From: Monilinia fructicola
Lineage: Eukaryota > Ascomycota > Leotiomycetes > Helotiales > Sclerotiniaceae
DNA length: 64,000 nt
NCBI GenBank assembly: GCA_008692225.1
Contig: VICG01000001.1
Location: 1,848,501-1,912,500 of the forward strand
Reading direction: 5' to 3'
A program made the position numbers and the translations under genes. Below, in pieces: positions 11,623 to 23,701 of this stretch. Below the pieces are notes generated by a model, which was not told the origin of the DNA, ran no database searches, and saw only the letters and a list, made by a program, of their open reading frames with translations. How positions within the stretch are numbered: the first letter of the stretch is position 1; every line of letters starts with the position of its first letter.

Positions 11623-14600
11623 ATGTTTAATTTCTCTTGTGTCCCTACTAAGGGAGCTCTAAGCTTCTACCCAATTGGGAATACACCAGCCGTCAACTTT
11701 CTTGAATACCATGCTACTAAATCTACAGAAGAGACGACAGACATCCTCCTTCTTGCCTGTGGTGATCCTAGAAGCATTTTGTATTCGCTGTTCTGCGAAG
11801 GCAAGCCAGGTAAGTTTCATTATCCTCCTATCTCGCATTCTAGAAGCCAAAGCATTTCTAATTGTTTGCAATCATTCATTAAAGGCGAGGAAAATTTTAG
11901 CTTTACATGCTGCGATCTTGAACCTGCGATCTTAGGTTAGAGTTTCCATCACAAGCTTTAGTACTTTGACTAATACTAATGTCCATTAAGCGCGCAATAT
12001 CCTTTTATTCTCTCTCATCATTGATAATACCGCATCATATGGCTCACAATCTCCAGATGATAAGGCAAAGGTTGGATCAATATGGAACCTGTTCTACCAC
12101 TTTCTCGTCCCACAAGACGTTTTCAGGCTTGCAATAGATCAATCCACAAAACTTCTGTCGCTCTCTGAAACGCCTGAGAAATGGGCCGAATCTCCGTATT
12201 CGAGAATCTACTTTTTAAGCTTGGAAACTCTTGAGGAAATCCGGAAAGTCTGGGAGAAATACGCCATCCAGAGAAGCAAAACAGACCAGCAGAAATATGA
12301 GGCTCCCATGCGATGGGAAATCTCGAAGATCTATAGGGAGATCTTTCAAGAAGACGATGGAGGATGCAGAACTTATAGTGCAGGTATACATTGGCTTAAA
12401 GGGCAACTGCGAGGTTGGGGCGCAATCCAGGGCTATTGGAAGACTGGCGTGGTAGCCGGGAACAAAGATGACATCAAGGCTCTTGGCGCCGGTGGAAAAG
12501 GATTCTTAAATCCTACCTTCGCAGTGTCTGTCATCTCTGAACGATCCATTCTTGACAGGTCCTGCGATCCGTTGTCATCTTACCATGTTGCGAAAGTATT
12601 TGATAACCCTGCGAGTAAACCTCAAGTGTTGGAAGACTTAGCAGCGTCTGCGAAGAAAGACTTTGCAGACTGGTGCAAAGCATTTGCTGACTATGTGGCG
12701 GCTGGCTCTGTTGTGGTAGATTTCTATGTTGGAGACGCAGTTACCCTTTCGCATGAGCTAGCCTCTATAGGCCATATAGGAGTCACATCTGTTCTCCCTC
12801 GTCTCTACACAAAGCCATGGTCTGCAAAACCTTTGCTATTGGATGGCCCTGGCGCATCTATTTTGCCAACAACTTTCGAGATCATTGATACTTCAAACAT
12901 TGTGGATTATTATGGACATCTTAACATTCTAGCTGCAACTATACCTCTTTTATCTCGAACTTCCAGCTCAGTTCTATACACTGAAAGTTTACGAGTCTCT
13001 GCTCACGAAACCCAGAACCACCTAAAGGCTGCACTTTTGATGGACGTCAATGTAGCCTCACTGTTACTCGGACTTACTCCATTAGGTCACATCATGGGTT
13101 ATACTACCCACAATAATCATGGAGAGGACATGCTACAAAAGGTGTCTCCCGGCGAATATCGAACACGGTTACCCTGGCGATTTCCTTCACTTGGTGACCA
13201 CCATGCCAATTTCTCGTCAACCGAAACCATCAAAATCGGAATTGAGGCTACTGAGCTTTCAAAATTATGCTTCGATTTATACCTAAAGATGTTCTCGATA
13301 GAAAACCCGAAAAACGACAACTCACTAGGAACCCAACCTCTACTCAGTCATCAGATCTGCAACTGTTACTCAAGATTAAGTTTTGTCAATATTTTGCAAC
13401 TTCTGAGGCGAAATGTTACAACCGACTGGGTAGATTTTTGCAGAAGTCTGCAAAAAAGGTTGGTAAATGATAAAATATCGCACATCGGATCCAAAACAGT
13501 TATGGAAACCATCATGCATTTTAGATACCTCTGGCTTTATGCCGGGTGCGCTGTCTAGAGCATATGGTGCTGCATCTTATTCCTATGTCACGTTGGTAGT
13601 ACCTCGTCGAGATCTCAATATACTGTTCCAGCCATACTCACCATCTCAGCCAGGAATTCATATTAGCATATTTAACCTCGAAGATAACAATGAGAATCTC
13701 TTTTTTTCAATCGATGGTTTCTTTGGAACACTTGGACCACAAACGAATCCAGATCTTTGCGGAGAGTTTACCGAAGACCCAGCCGGATGGATGGGTACTT
13801 CCGATTTGTGTCTCTCATGTCCCGTTCCTTCTCATATACTGCAGGGGAAATGGCATATTGGACTATGCATTACGAATGACCGGATAGGCCGAAATTATTT
13901 CGGTACTTTAGGATCAAAAATGATGCTTTCTGCAGCCCCAGGAAAGAACGCAGAGCGTGTCACTATCTCAAAAGTGCCACCTAATATATCTATAGGTCGT
14001 TTGCAACAAATTCCCGCCATGGAAAAACTCTCGATCGAGAATGAGTTCACAAAGACTGCAATCAGCATAAGAGCCACTATAATTAACGAGTCTGTGTCAC
14101 TTCAAGCCACATACTGCTTTTCAGTTGGAACAGAGGAAACCAAAGCTCTGCAAAAAGCTGCCTTTGTTACACTTTCCGATGTCACGCCATGTTCGATACT
14201 CCTTAATATTGGCGAATTCAGTCACCGACTGGTCTTTCCGTATCCAATCGATGGAGCTAAGGCTACAACCAAGATCGCCCGAAAGAGTCTCTGGATACAG
14301 GTCAACGTTCCAGTCGCACCGGCTCTGAAGAATGGAGGCTATGATTCGAATCCCTTCCCAATAGTTACTTCCCAAAACCAACAACCGGCTGTTTGGGCTC
14401 TCCCCCGAATTAACCTCGCTACACTCTCGAGGGTAAACAGCAATCGCAAAGAGTGGCTTCGCTTCATAAACTATCAAATTTGTAGTGATCGAGAGATGCG
14501 CAAACCCTGCACTGAAACCGTCTCCACCGAGAGTTTTCCCAGTACTCTCATCGGGATGAAAACCACCCTGCGCGAGCTAATATCATCCACACCCCGAAGT

Positions 14601-15093
14601 AAAATGTGCCTTATCGCCATAAAAGAAAACGCCCATCAAAAAACGTGTCGTGGATACACTCTTCATTTCCAATGGAGTACGTCACAGCCGTGAGACTAAC
14701 TCTCTCGTATTTGATGGCTGGTTTGTGAATGATCCAATGGGTAGAAATTGTGCAGAGATCGTACGAATTGATTTACCAGTCTATTATGTTGCCCCGTCCG
14801 AGCACATATTGTGGAAGAGAATCATGCCTTCAGCTGTGGAATCATGTCGCCGGAACTGGAATCACAAGGCATCGTGTGAGTATCGAAAGGCTCAAGCGCC
14901 TCTATCTACAGAGCCATGGGCATCGCCGATTTGTAAGTGCGGCGAAGGAAAGGATGTTGAGGAGTTTCCGAAAGGCAAGTTGATGAAATTGTTCCAAGAT
15001 TGGTCCACGAGAATTGCGCTACCTTTGCTGTCGGCAGTATCTTATGTAGAAGCTATGGGTCCACCCGGTCCACCCCAGATATTTTCGCCATAA
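11623..15093 (+). CDS. DUF4470-domain protein, frame broken twice
   Basis: Fungal protein family of unknown function, often found in MYND-finger-type proteins. Exons are 11623-11809, 11885-11935 and 11991-15093. The N-terminus has the DUF4470 hallmarks: SFYPIGNTPAVNF, DILLLACGDPRSILY, FTCCDLEPAIL and ARNILLFSLIIDN, the last three joined by the two introns. No MYND zinc finger is visible. A later conserved block reads YVTLVVPRRDL. The frame changes near 13544 (GGG, one base too many) and near 14632-14643 (CCC or A6, one base too many). With those two bases set aside the exon lengths close exactly at 1112 residues. The C-terminal ICKCGEGKDVEEFPKG lies in the third frame. The start was chosen at the first ATG in the DUF4470 frame. 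Codon use looks alike in all three frames' segments, so this is probably one live gene with sequence errors, though mild decay is possible. Confidence 0.75.
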
Positions 15094-16789
15094 AGAGACT
15101 CATTCTAATTTCAGAATCAAACTTCTTCAATTGCTCTTCTAGTATAGATGAAGCCTTTGCTTTTAGTCTAGAATAGCTTTTCATAGTAATGCATGGCATT
15201 TCGACTCCAGATGCGTAGATTCAAGAAAGAGAGATATTTGTGAGAGCATACTCAACCAAAAGATTATGTTATGTTTGTCCAGTTTTGAAGGAAGGGCCAA
15301 AATACCAACCACCATGGATAATTCCCGATTAGTTTCAAATTAAAGGCTATCGAGGCCTCAGTAGCACTATTGACTTATCACATGAATGAGCGGCAAGTCT
15401 GATATTGTTCTTTGAGCTAATACTTTATAAAATCTGCTTTATTTAGGAATGGTCATACACTACTCGCCGTCGTACAATGCCAACGTCGAATTTGGCGAAG
15501 CACGTGCCAAGGTTAACGTCGGCGAAGACAAAATATCTCACCAGATAAACAAATCCATTCTATCTTCCCAATTTTACGCCTATTCCCGAAAATCCCGAGC
15601 AAGCGTTCATATTATCATCCAATGAGAGATTTTGGGCCCTTTAAACATTGTTTATCTGAAACACTTTGTTTATTGTGTGTTTGTTGACAGAGCTATCGTG
15701 AGTGTGAGCGAGTTACTGTGGAAAATATGAAGACTCTACTCGCTTTATATAGAGGACATAAAATTGTGTATCTTCCCAGCAGCGATACTTTATCAGAAAC
15801 CATCCCGAGAAGATTGAAGTCTCAATATCCAGCACAAAATAGATTGTAGAGATCAACAATGCCTGATCGGAACAAACGGGATTAAAATGCAGTGAGAATT
15901 CATGAATAGTATCATCAGTTCCCACATGCATTAGATCAGATGAAGGGGCTGAAAGTATTGTGCTCTGCTGGTGGAAGCTGACAAGGTTTCTGCAAGTGGT
16001 GTCAGCACGTTGACACCCGACGGAGGTCCGGACGGGATGAGTGATCATTACGAAACCTCTTGGGCCCAGAATCCCAGGAAGAATAGTTTGAAGACCTCGT
16101 GGGATTTGGAAGATACTGCTGGTCGAGATGATTCTTGTACGTAGTTTGAGGTGAAAAATGCTTTGAAGATTTTACTTTTTCGAGCTTTTGCAAATGATGA
16201 AACATAAATGGGCGGGAAAATCCTTCCGTTTGATTCGTTACACAACTGATTGAAATGGCGTAAATGGTATAAAGGTTAATCAGCCGAACCGATGGTATGC
16301 ATCAAACGGCTTGGTGTACTCTGATATTATACGATACTTATCATGCGATGAGATGTAAAACAAGCTTCGGCTGGTCAGTTTTGCCTGTTCCTGGACGTCT
16401 CTGGTTTTTTAATGCGGGACAATCGATCCTGCCTGCTTGGCTTTTGCATATTCGTATATCACATTGGACATATGTAAAGATGAGGATCGCCGCATGGTTC
16501 AACTGTTTGCTAAAGCACGAGCTACACAAACGATTCGTAAATTTCTTTCAGTGGATACAGAGTTCCTGTATAATTGCTCAGCCTTGATGCGCCTTTACGT
16601 ATAGGCTGACTTGATTCGGTTGTGAATCGAATCGGAATTCAGGGAAGACTTGAGCTGAACTGAAGGGAAAGAATAAGTTGAAAGCCAAGATGCCTTTTCA
16701 ACTTCCTCCACGTTCTCGGTTCGATTCGAGCAGACCGTTTTATATCACTAGAAGCAGGATGCCGATATCTTCAACCTTCTACATTTCCG
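15094..16789. other. 1.7-kb intergenic region, no gene recognised
   Basis: Several short open frames on both strands (for example 15713-16048 minus and 16297-16587 plus) show no family motif and no splice-supported extension. The last part, 16678-16789, could be the true N-terminus of the following SNG1-like gene in another frame. Confidence 0.4.
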
Positions 16790-18489
16790 ATGAATCTCTG
16801 GCCCTGGGGAATGAAACCGATGATACTATTGATAGGAGAAGAAAGAGGGAAGAAGGACACTGCTATTCCACCAGAATGGTCTCTTAGTATATTACCTGGC
16901 GGACGACGATTCCCTGGGAGTACCATCAGATCCTCCGCTAAGAGTCAAAATCGTCAGTCTGACGAAGAGTCTCTTACGGGAGCTTCCCGGAGTCAATATG
17001 GGAGTATAATCAAATATCCACTACCCAGTCCTTGGTCACCACATCTTGCCGAGGATAGGAAATTATGGATTAAGATATTCGTGATGTCTTGCGTGTTATT
17101 AGTTACAACGATAATGGGCACAATGTCTATATACTGGGGTGCTGATCACTCTTTACAATACAATATACCTGTTTTAACCATCGCAGTGATTGATTTTGAT
17201 CATTCGGAGGTGGGAAGATATCTCCAAGATATGGCGACGATTGCACGAGCCAGAGATCATGATCAATCGCTGGGGTTTGTGAACCAAGATGGAGATACTT
17301 TGTATGGAAACTTGGACAATGTCCATGCAGCGTTACACGACCAGAAATTCTGGGTGGGAGTTGTTGTGACGAAGAATGCCACAAACGCGATGAATCATGC
17401 GTATGAAGTGGGAGATGACGCATATGACCCGGAAAGTGCAGTTCATGTTCTCTACGAGGAGGCTAGAAATGCGCTGGTTGTTGGAGAAGTGTATATCCGA
17501 GGTTGCTTGAGTTTCTGAACGAGTTCGTTCTTGAATTCACGAAACAGAAGCAGATGAGCTTGCTACAATTGACGAATGGATCGGATGTGACGGCTTTGCA
17601 GAGACAGGTTCAAAATCCTGTTGCAGTAGGGTTCACAGTATTCAATATGGCACCTGCTGTCCCAACAGTGAGTCTTTCTTTCTATCCTGGAAAAGAAGGG
17701 TTTGCTAGATAATATCGAGCTAATAAGAGAGTAGACAGCTGAAGCCGCTACTGAAATTGGGACGATTTGTACGTATCTACCACAATTTATTCAACTCAAG
17801 CCCCCAAATGAAAGAAACATGTTATTGATCCAAAATTTCTAGATCTGATAATTGTCTCATTTTTATCCGTTCTCATGTTCGACAAACTCAGCGATACAAT
17901 CATGGGAACCATACCGAATAGAGCCTACTACATCTACAGAATCGCCATCCTCCCTCTCGTCTACTTCTTCCTTTCCCTCTTCTACCTCACACTATCCTGC
18001 ATGTGGCACATCCCCTTATCCCTTCATTTTGGACCAGCTGGCTACCCCCTTTACTGGCTTCTCTCTTGGGTCTCCATGATGGCGTTTGGCCTCACAATCG
18101 AAAACATAAACAATATCCTCGGTATGCCGTTCACACCCGTGTTCTTCGTATTCTGGGTAATCTCCAACGTTTCAACCGGATTCTATCCCACAGAAATGCT
18201 CAGCGACTTTTATAAATGGGGGATTGCATGGCCGTTGAGACATGATATGATGGGTGCACGAGCCATTATCTATGGGACGAAAAATACTCTGAGAGAGAAT
18301 TTTGCCGTCTTGATTGCGTGGGTGGCAGTTAGTTTGATTCTTTTACCCGGGACGGTGTGGGTACAGATGCGAAAGAAGAGAACGATCATCGAGGAGAAGA
18401 ATAGAGTGGTTTTGGAGAGGGTTTGGGGAGCGCCTGGGAGAGAAAAGGGGGGGAGGTTGAGATTACCGAGTTTGAGTCCGCCTAGTTGA
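16790..18489 (+). CDS. SNG1-like DUF3533 membrane protein, frame broken once
   Basis: Family of S. cerevisiae Sng1, linked to resistance to nitrosoguanidine and other drugs; a transport or membrane-asymmetry role is discussed but not settled. Exons are 16790-17667, 17735-17768 and 17843-18489. Membrane segments are KIFVMSCVLLVTTIMGTMS near the N-terminus, then a long extracytoplasmic domain (NIPVLTIAVIDFDHSEVG onward). Five further hydrophobic helices follow after YLIIVSFLSVLMF. A frame change at 17503-17504 (GGTTGC, apparently one T short) joins VVGEVYIRG to LLEFLNEF. Adding that base makes the exon lengths close at 519 residues. The N-terminus is uncertain: an overlapping frame from 16678 or 16747 (MPISSTFYIS) may be the real start, with another one-base slip near 16840-16855. 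Confidence 0.8.
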
Positions 18490-18532
18490 TAAGGGAGAAG
18501 GGAGAAGGGAGAAGGGAGAAGGGAGAAGGGAG
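18489..18532. repeat. GGGAGAA heptamer array
   Basis: About six tandem copies of a 7-base purine-rich unit begin at the SNG1-like stop codon. It is a simple microsatellite within the probable 3' UTR. Confidence 0.85.
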
Positions 18533-19181
18533 ATGGGGATGCATCATCTTGCATTTAGAAGATGGAGGTTGCATATTCTGATATTTGCATATAGTATTTA
18601 TGAATGTGGGAAATAAATGCGGCGGTATTAATACTGGAGAACTTGAAATATAACACGAAGCTGCAAAAACTCTCCATGTTTTCTTATTCTTTCGAATCTA
18701 CATAGCAAAGAACAAGAAATCAATGCTATCGCTCATCGATAGTGTCGTGCTTCTGCTTTTGGATTTCTCATTTCTAGAAAATGCTGAAGAATGTTATTCG
18801 CTCTCAAGTCAAAGTTCCCTTTGTGTTTCCTTCGTCTTTCCAATAATCAATATTCAATAACTTGATAATGTAACAAATTAACAGTACAATACTATCATTT
18901 CGTTTTAATGTACCCATTACCAAGCCTCATATAATTGGCTGGGAGCATATTCTCTTGTTTCTTCCGTAAATTCTATTCCTTTTCACTTCCTCGAAGAAAA
19001 TCTTTTCGATGCTTTTTGACCTTAACATACCAACAAAATGATGCGAAATGACTATTACCGTCTAATTTCGAAAGACTGGGCGTAAACCTAAACCACTTGA
19101 AGCCCATTTCTTCTCATCAGAATAGGAATATCAGGAAATCAAAAGCAAGATAAATAACACACTTATCTACTTTTCTGGTTT

Positions 19182-19700
19182 TTGAGCCTGGGACAGAGGC
19201 ATTGCCCAATGGAAATATTCTTTTATGATGCCATTCAACAAGCCATGAAATTTGATGAGCAATACAACCTAAAGTCTTGTGGAAAATCTCTCTCACCACT
19301 GTTTGGACTACCAGTCTCACTGAAGGATTATTTCCAAGTTCCTGGATATGACACGCCGACTGGGCTGTGTTTCTAGAATGTTGATAAGTCATCGGAGGAT
19401 GATAGCGCACTTGCTGCTACGTCGATTGAACGAGGCGTGATATTTTACTGCAAAATTAACCTGCCACAGTCAATCATGAATCCTGACTGGAGATAATGAC
19501 AAAAGCGTTTGTGGAAGAACTTTCAAGCATCTCAATAAATTGTTCACAATGGGTCGAGTACTAGAGGGGAAGGTTCTCATCTCGCCCTTCGAGACAGTAT
19601 CCTCGGAGTTGAGACGGATACTGGTGACGGCACCTACCCTATACTTAAATCAAAATGGGGATATGATCTAAATTGCTGCTGCCTTTGTCACAAATTGCTT
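19182..19700 (+). pseudogene. amidase (amidase-signature family) remnant
   Basis: Pieces of a fungal general amidase lie in the right order but in several frames with stops. MEIFFYDAIQQAMKFDEQ comes first, then the catalytic-Lys segment PLFGLPVSLKD (about 19300-19331), then EDDSALAATSIERGVIFYCKINLPQS. A degraded form of the Gly/Ser-rich loop, GSSTRGEGSHLALRD followed by ILGVETD, lies at about 19553-19620. A TAG interrupts after TPTGLCF at 19374. In working enzymes the loop reads GGSSGGEG-like, so the active-site serines are altered here. The rest of the C-terminal half was not found. Multiple independent lesions separate this from the single-base breaks in neighbouring genes: it is a true relic. 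Confidence 0.75.
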
Positions 19701-22053
19701 ATTATAGCTCCAAGCTGACACATGCCTTCGAAGATACCGGGCTAGAAAGACATAGGCATAAATATGTCGCTTCGATCAAGGCATCAGCTATGCTGGACTC
19801 GATTACAAACAAGATTTAGAGTGGTGGTTAACGTTGAAAGCTTTTCTTTATACATAGCGAGCCCCCTTTGATAGATTAGCCACTAAACAAGTTGGATTCA
19901 CAGATTCCAGCACAGAACGTGGTTTCTAGTTCGAATCAAACCAATGAGCCGCAGGATTAAAATATCGGTCCTGCCAAACTCAAAACAAGGTCTTGGTTGC
20001 CTTTTATAAAAATTGAGCATAACAAAGGTCGACGCAATCTTCTACACGCTCCAATGCCTTGAAGCGTGAATTCCTATCTCGGATCCCAGCTGCTGCGATA
20101 ACAGATGGCAATGTCACAAATTGCATTGATCGAAGCTTGTGACACGTTTTACATTTCAAAGTTCCACCAAAACGTCTTTTGATTTTTAACACAATCCGTG
20201 GATCCTCGGGCAGTGACAATAGCTCGATTGCCTCGGGTTAGAATGCTAAAAAGAGCTCCTCGCTAAAATCGGATGAATAGGCCCCCCGGGGCCATAATAA
20301 GCCGAATGAATTAGACTATAATTTCCTTAAGATGAGAAATATTTGACATGGACTTAGAACTATGGGAAGTAACTACTGTATATAGTATTTATTGTTTGAG
20401 GGTTAATTTTTAGAAAATCACATACAGTCTACGCCGCAACGAATCATCAGCTCAACAGTTTGAACTCGGCTCCCAGTCAGAGACTTATGAGCTCATTCAT
20501 GCATGTATACTTCAACTCATCGTCTCTTTTTCCTTGAAAGACTTGATTCATTTTTGTTGTGACGATTCAACGGGGAGTTTAAGCGAGAACAGAACTGGTT
20601 GGCACGTGCAACAGTTTCACAGAAAGGCGACCGACAGATGCTGCTTTAGAACTAATGGTTTTGTTTTTGCGACCATACATATGCATGAACAATTAAGTTG
20701 ACCATCGATCTAGATTCAATTCCACTTTCGCCCATATTGGCCATCAGAATCTTAGATCACGCATCAATAAATACTCTCGATGTATTGGGCATCAATGTTG
20801 CCTCACCCTCACCACTCACTATCTTACACCACATTCGGAGCCCTTTCCTATCCGTATGTACATGTCTTCATCCTCGCCCCCAATAACAAACCCCACGTGG
20901 GGTGGACAAGAACACCAATGGCACCTGTTCATCCTTTCGGCCTGTCCCGTGTTTTTTGGTCTGGATCCGGAATCCAAGGGACAAGGCCATCGAGATGAGG
21001 GAACACAACAAGCCGAAAGAAATATGAACAGCTGGTATTTGTGTCGCTTGTTCTTGGGACCCTTAGCTGTTAGATTGCCGGCCCGAGACCATTCTACACC
21101 CGAACACCATACCAATGTTTCTCATGTGTCACCAAATCCAAGACAAAACGCACACAATCTAATCTAGTCCATACTGTTTGGTATGCGCAGATCCAACAGG
21201 TAGATACAACCATAAAGCACAGGATATGGCCTACAACGCCCTCTTCCTTTCGTACTTCTCATTCCCATCCGCCCTTATCCGAGACTAATAAACTAATGCC
21301 GACATGGCATTTGTGCATTCGTGCATTCGTTATCGAACTTATTGGGGTGGGAACACACACAAACATGGGGAAGTGTGACGCCAATAACTTGTTCGTGTCA
21401 CTCTGTATATGAACAAAACTCCAAACAAGTTTAGAGTTATCCTATGGGATCGATTGCCGGACTCGTCAACGATCTTGTACCTATTTCCCGTTTTCACCGC
21501 CCTTTTAGTTTCTGCATATCGATCGTAGGGCGGTGATTCTTGAGGGCGGGTAGTATCCGCCTTTTCCAGAGCTCTGGATTTTTGTCGACTCGAGTCGGGT
21601 ATAGAAAGGGGCATTTTGCTGGTGTAATCCAAGGAGCTTTTTTGGAAAGCACACCCGTTGAATCGATAGTCAGCCATCCGTTCAGCGTACCATGGAGACA
21701 TGCAGTCTTCTTTGAGCCTTTTCATTTTTGACGGCGATCAATTTCCCTTAAATATTCGTTGATCCCCAAAGATTGGAGACGCCTGTTCTCACAATTGGAA
21801 CTTTCTTCAATACCCCTCCTTAGTCTATATGCAGTATTCAGTGGCAAATATACATTGCCGGTTCTGTGTATCATCTGCCTGCATTCATTGACCACATCAA
21901 GCTTCACACCCACCGCCATTTTCATTGCTCCTTCTCGTTTCTTTGCTTCGACTCTACACATCACTCCGCACCTCATTATAATATTCATCTATACCACTAT
22001 TCCAAGATATTAACCTTCCTAAAAAAGCTCTTCTCATAGAAAACTACCTAAAA
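19701..22053. other. 2.3-kb region without recognisable gene
   Basis: Possible further traces of the amidase relic lie up to about 19820. After that only short unrelated frames are seen (for example 20004-20219 minus, 20856-21167 plus, 21339-21725 minus), without family motifs. Composition is ordinary. A pyrimidine- and CA-rich stretch just before 22054 could be the promoter of the next small gene. Confidence 0.4.
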
Positions 22054-22422
22054 ATGGATGCCCCAAGCCAAAAATCCTCCTCCTCAAAATCTTCCAACCA
22101 ATACCTCTCCACACCATCCACCACCTCAAAAGCCCACTCCACCTCATCGTCCACCTCTCAAAAGGTACATCCTGGTTCCAATGCGTCTCAAAAATCTTCA
22201 CCCTCTTCTGAAAAGTCTTCGCCATCATCATCGTCGCGATCATCTCACAAGGCCCCTGCAGGTCAGACGCCCCAGGATGAGGCTATCAAGCGATATGAGA
22301 AGGAGCCCCGGGACTACAAGTCCTGGGCGGTGGAGGAATACGATGATTGCCAGGAGCAAGCGAGTGAGGAACATTGGAACAGTGTGGAGAGGGATGTCAA
22401 GGGTGTCGAATGGGCGCGCTGA
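22054..22422 (+). CDS. small Ser-rich hypothetical protein
   Basis: Single-exon frame of 122 residues starting at an ATG preceded by AAAA. The first about 70 residues are dominated by Ser, Thr, Lys and Pro and are probably disordered. The C-terminal about 50 residues form a charged, likely helical segment (DEAIKRYEKEPRDYKSW, then EYDDCQEQASEEHWNSVERD) that ends VEWAR. Third positions in the C-terminal half are GC-rich, as in real genes nearby. I do not recognise a family and propose no function. The Ser-rich half could equally arise from chance CT-rich DNA, so the gene is likely but not certain. Confidence 0.5.
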   Translation: MDAPSQKSSSSKSSNQYLSTPSTTSKAHSTSSSTSQKVHPGSNASQKSSPSSEKSSPSSSSRSSHKAPAGQTPQDEAIKRYEKEPRDYKSWAVEEYDDCQEQASEEHWNSVERDVKGVEWAR

Positions 22423-23701
22423 AGGGGTTTCGCGTCTTAAAGAGACTATTGATATCACTCGTGTGTTTCTGATGATTGGCGCTCACAGGTTATGGCGCGT
22501 TGGTACGAAGAGGAGTATTGATCGAGGGAACATTGCGAGCTAGTACTTGAGATGGGATATCTGGTATGAGAATATAACACTAAGGAGCTGCGATGCATAA
22601 TGACAGGATTTACGATGATGATTTTCTTGCGGGTATACATGGATGGGGATCACTCTATTCAGCACGGGACTTGGGAGAGTACATTTGGGAAGTGAGATAG
22701 AGAGACAAAAGATAGGTATATTATATAAATACACAACCAGCTTCTAGGCTGACCAAGTTGGAAGTAGAGATGGCTCTCGGATGCTGGCTATGATACAAGC
22801 ATGGAAACAATACAAATTCAACTCATTTTTCGTTCTTCTCACTTGCAGCACGGGTACCTGAGATAAGTCCAATATGCAGACGGCCTCATGGTTCTCATCT
22901 CGCGGAAGAGGACAGACTTTCTACCGATGATCCTCCTAAATAATGAATACCGATTGGCGAGAAATCCATTTGCAATAAAACCCACCCCGTTGTCTCGACT
23001 TGCCAAGAAAGAAATAAGTCTCTCCTATTCTAGTTACCATTCTATGCAATCCCATCCAGTTCTGTCTAACCGCCAACCTGGTATTGAAATGCATCATGAT
23101 TAATTCCGCTCCGCTCGCATGTAGAGTAGTTTCACTGCAGGAGACAGTACCTGCGCCATTTGAATGACTCGTCGGTATCGACGGGATCCTACATGCATGA
23201 TGATGGATTCATCGCTTGACAATATCAAAAAGTGGAATAATTGGATTTGCTTCCACATTGCGGTTAGTGACACTGCCTCGGTTTTCAACGAAACGTACAT
23301 TGACGCTGTGTGAACGTCGCACAACCGAATGATATGCAGTTGACATGGGTTATGATCTGCTCTTTTCCTTTAACGCGGTATGCTCAGCTTTCAATATAGC
23401 TGTACCATGCTTGCTAGCCTGGTTGTCTTTTGGAAGCGCCCTATCCGACCGTAATTCATTTTGTGTTGTACTATTTTTGGTACGCATGTAAAATTGTTTT
23501 GTGGTATATGTAGTGAAGGGGAGCGGAGGCTGGAACCTAGCGTACCCAAAATGATTACTCAACACCGCCTAATGCTGTCATAGATATTTAGAGACTGTAG
23601 GACGGTCGTCATACACACAACTCATCACTCAACATCGTATTGGTACACCCTTGCCAAGTTTTTGTGTATGTTCATGAACGTCACTCACTGACTTCCCATC
23701 C
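22423..23701. other. intergenic, no gene recognised
   Basis: About 1.3 kb between the small Ser-rich gene and the 3' end of the aspartyl-tRNA synthetase gene. Short frames on both strands lack motifs or splice support. Confidence 0.4.

Noticed and set aside
13430..13560. Intron (GTAGAT or GTAAAT donor) in the DUF4470 gene
   Set aside because: The phase-compatible option either is only 37 bases or removes conserved residues (DWVDFCRSLQKRLVND); a single extra G near 13544 is simpler.
19920..19945. Possible tRNA B box (AGTTCGAATCA)
   Set aside because: The outer bases do not fit GGTTCGANNCC, and no A box or cloverleaf could be drawn.
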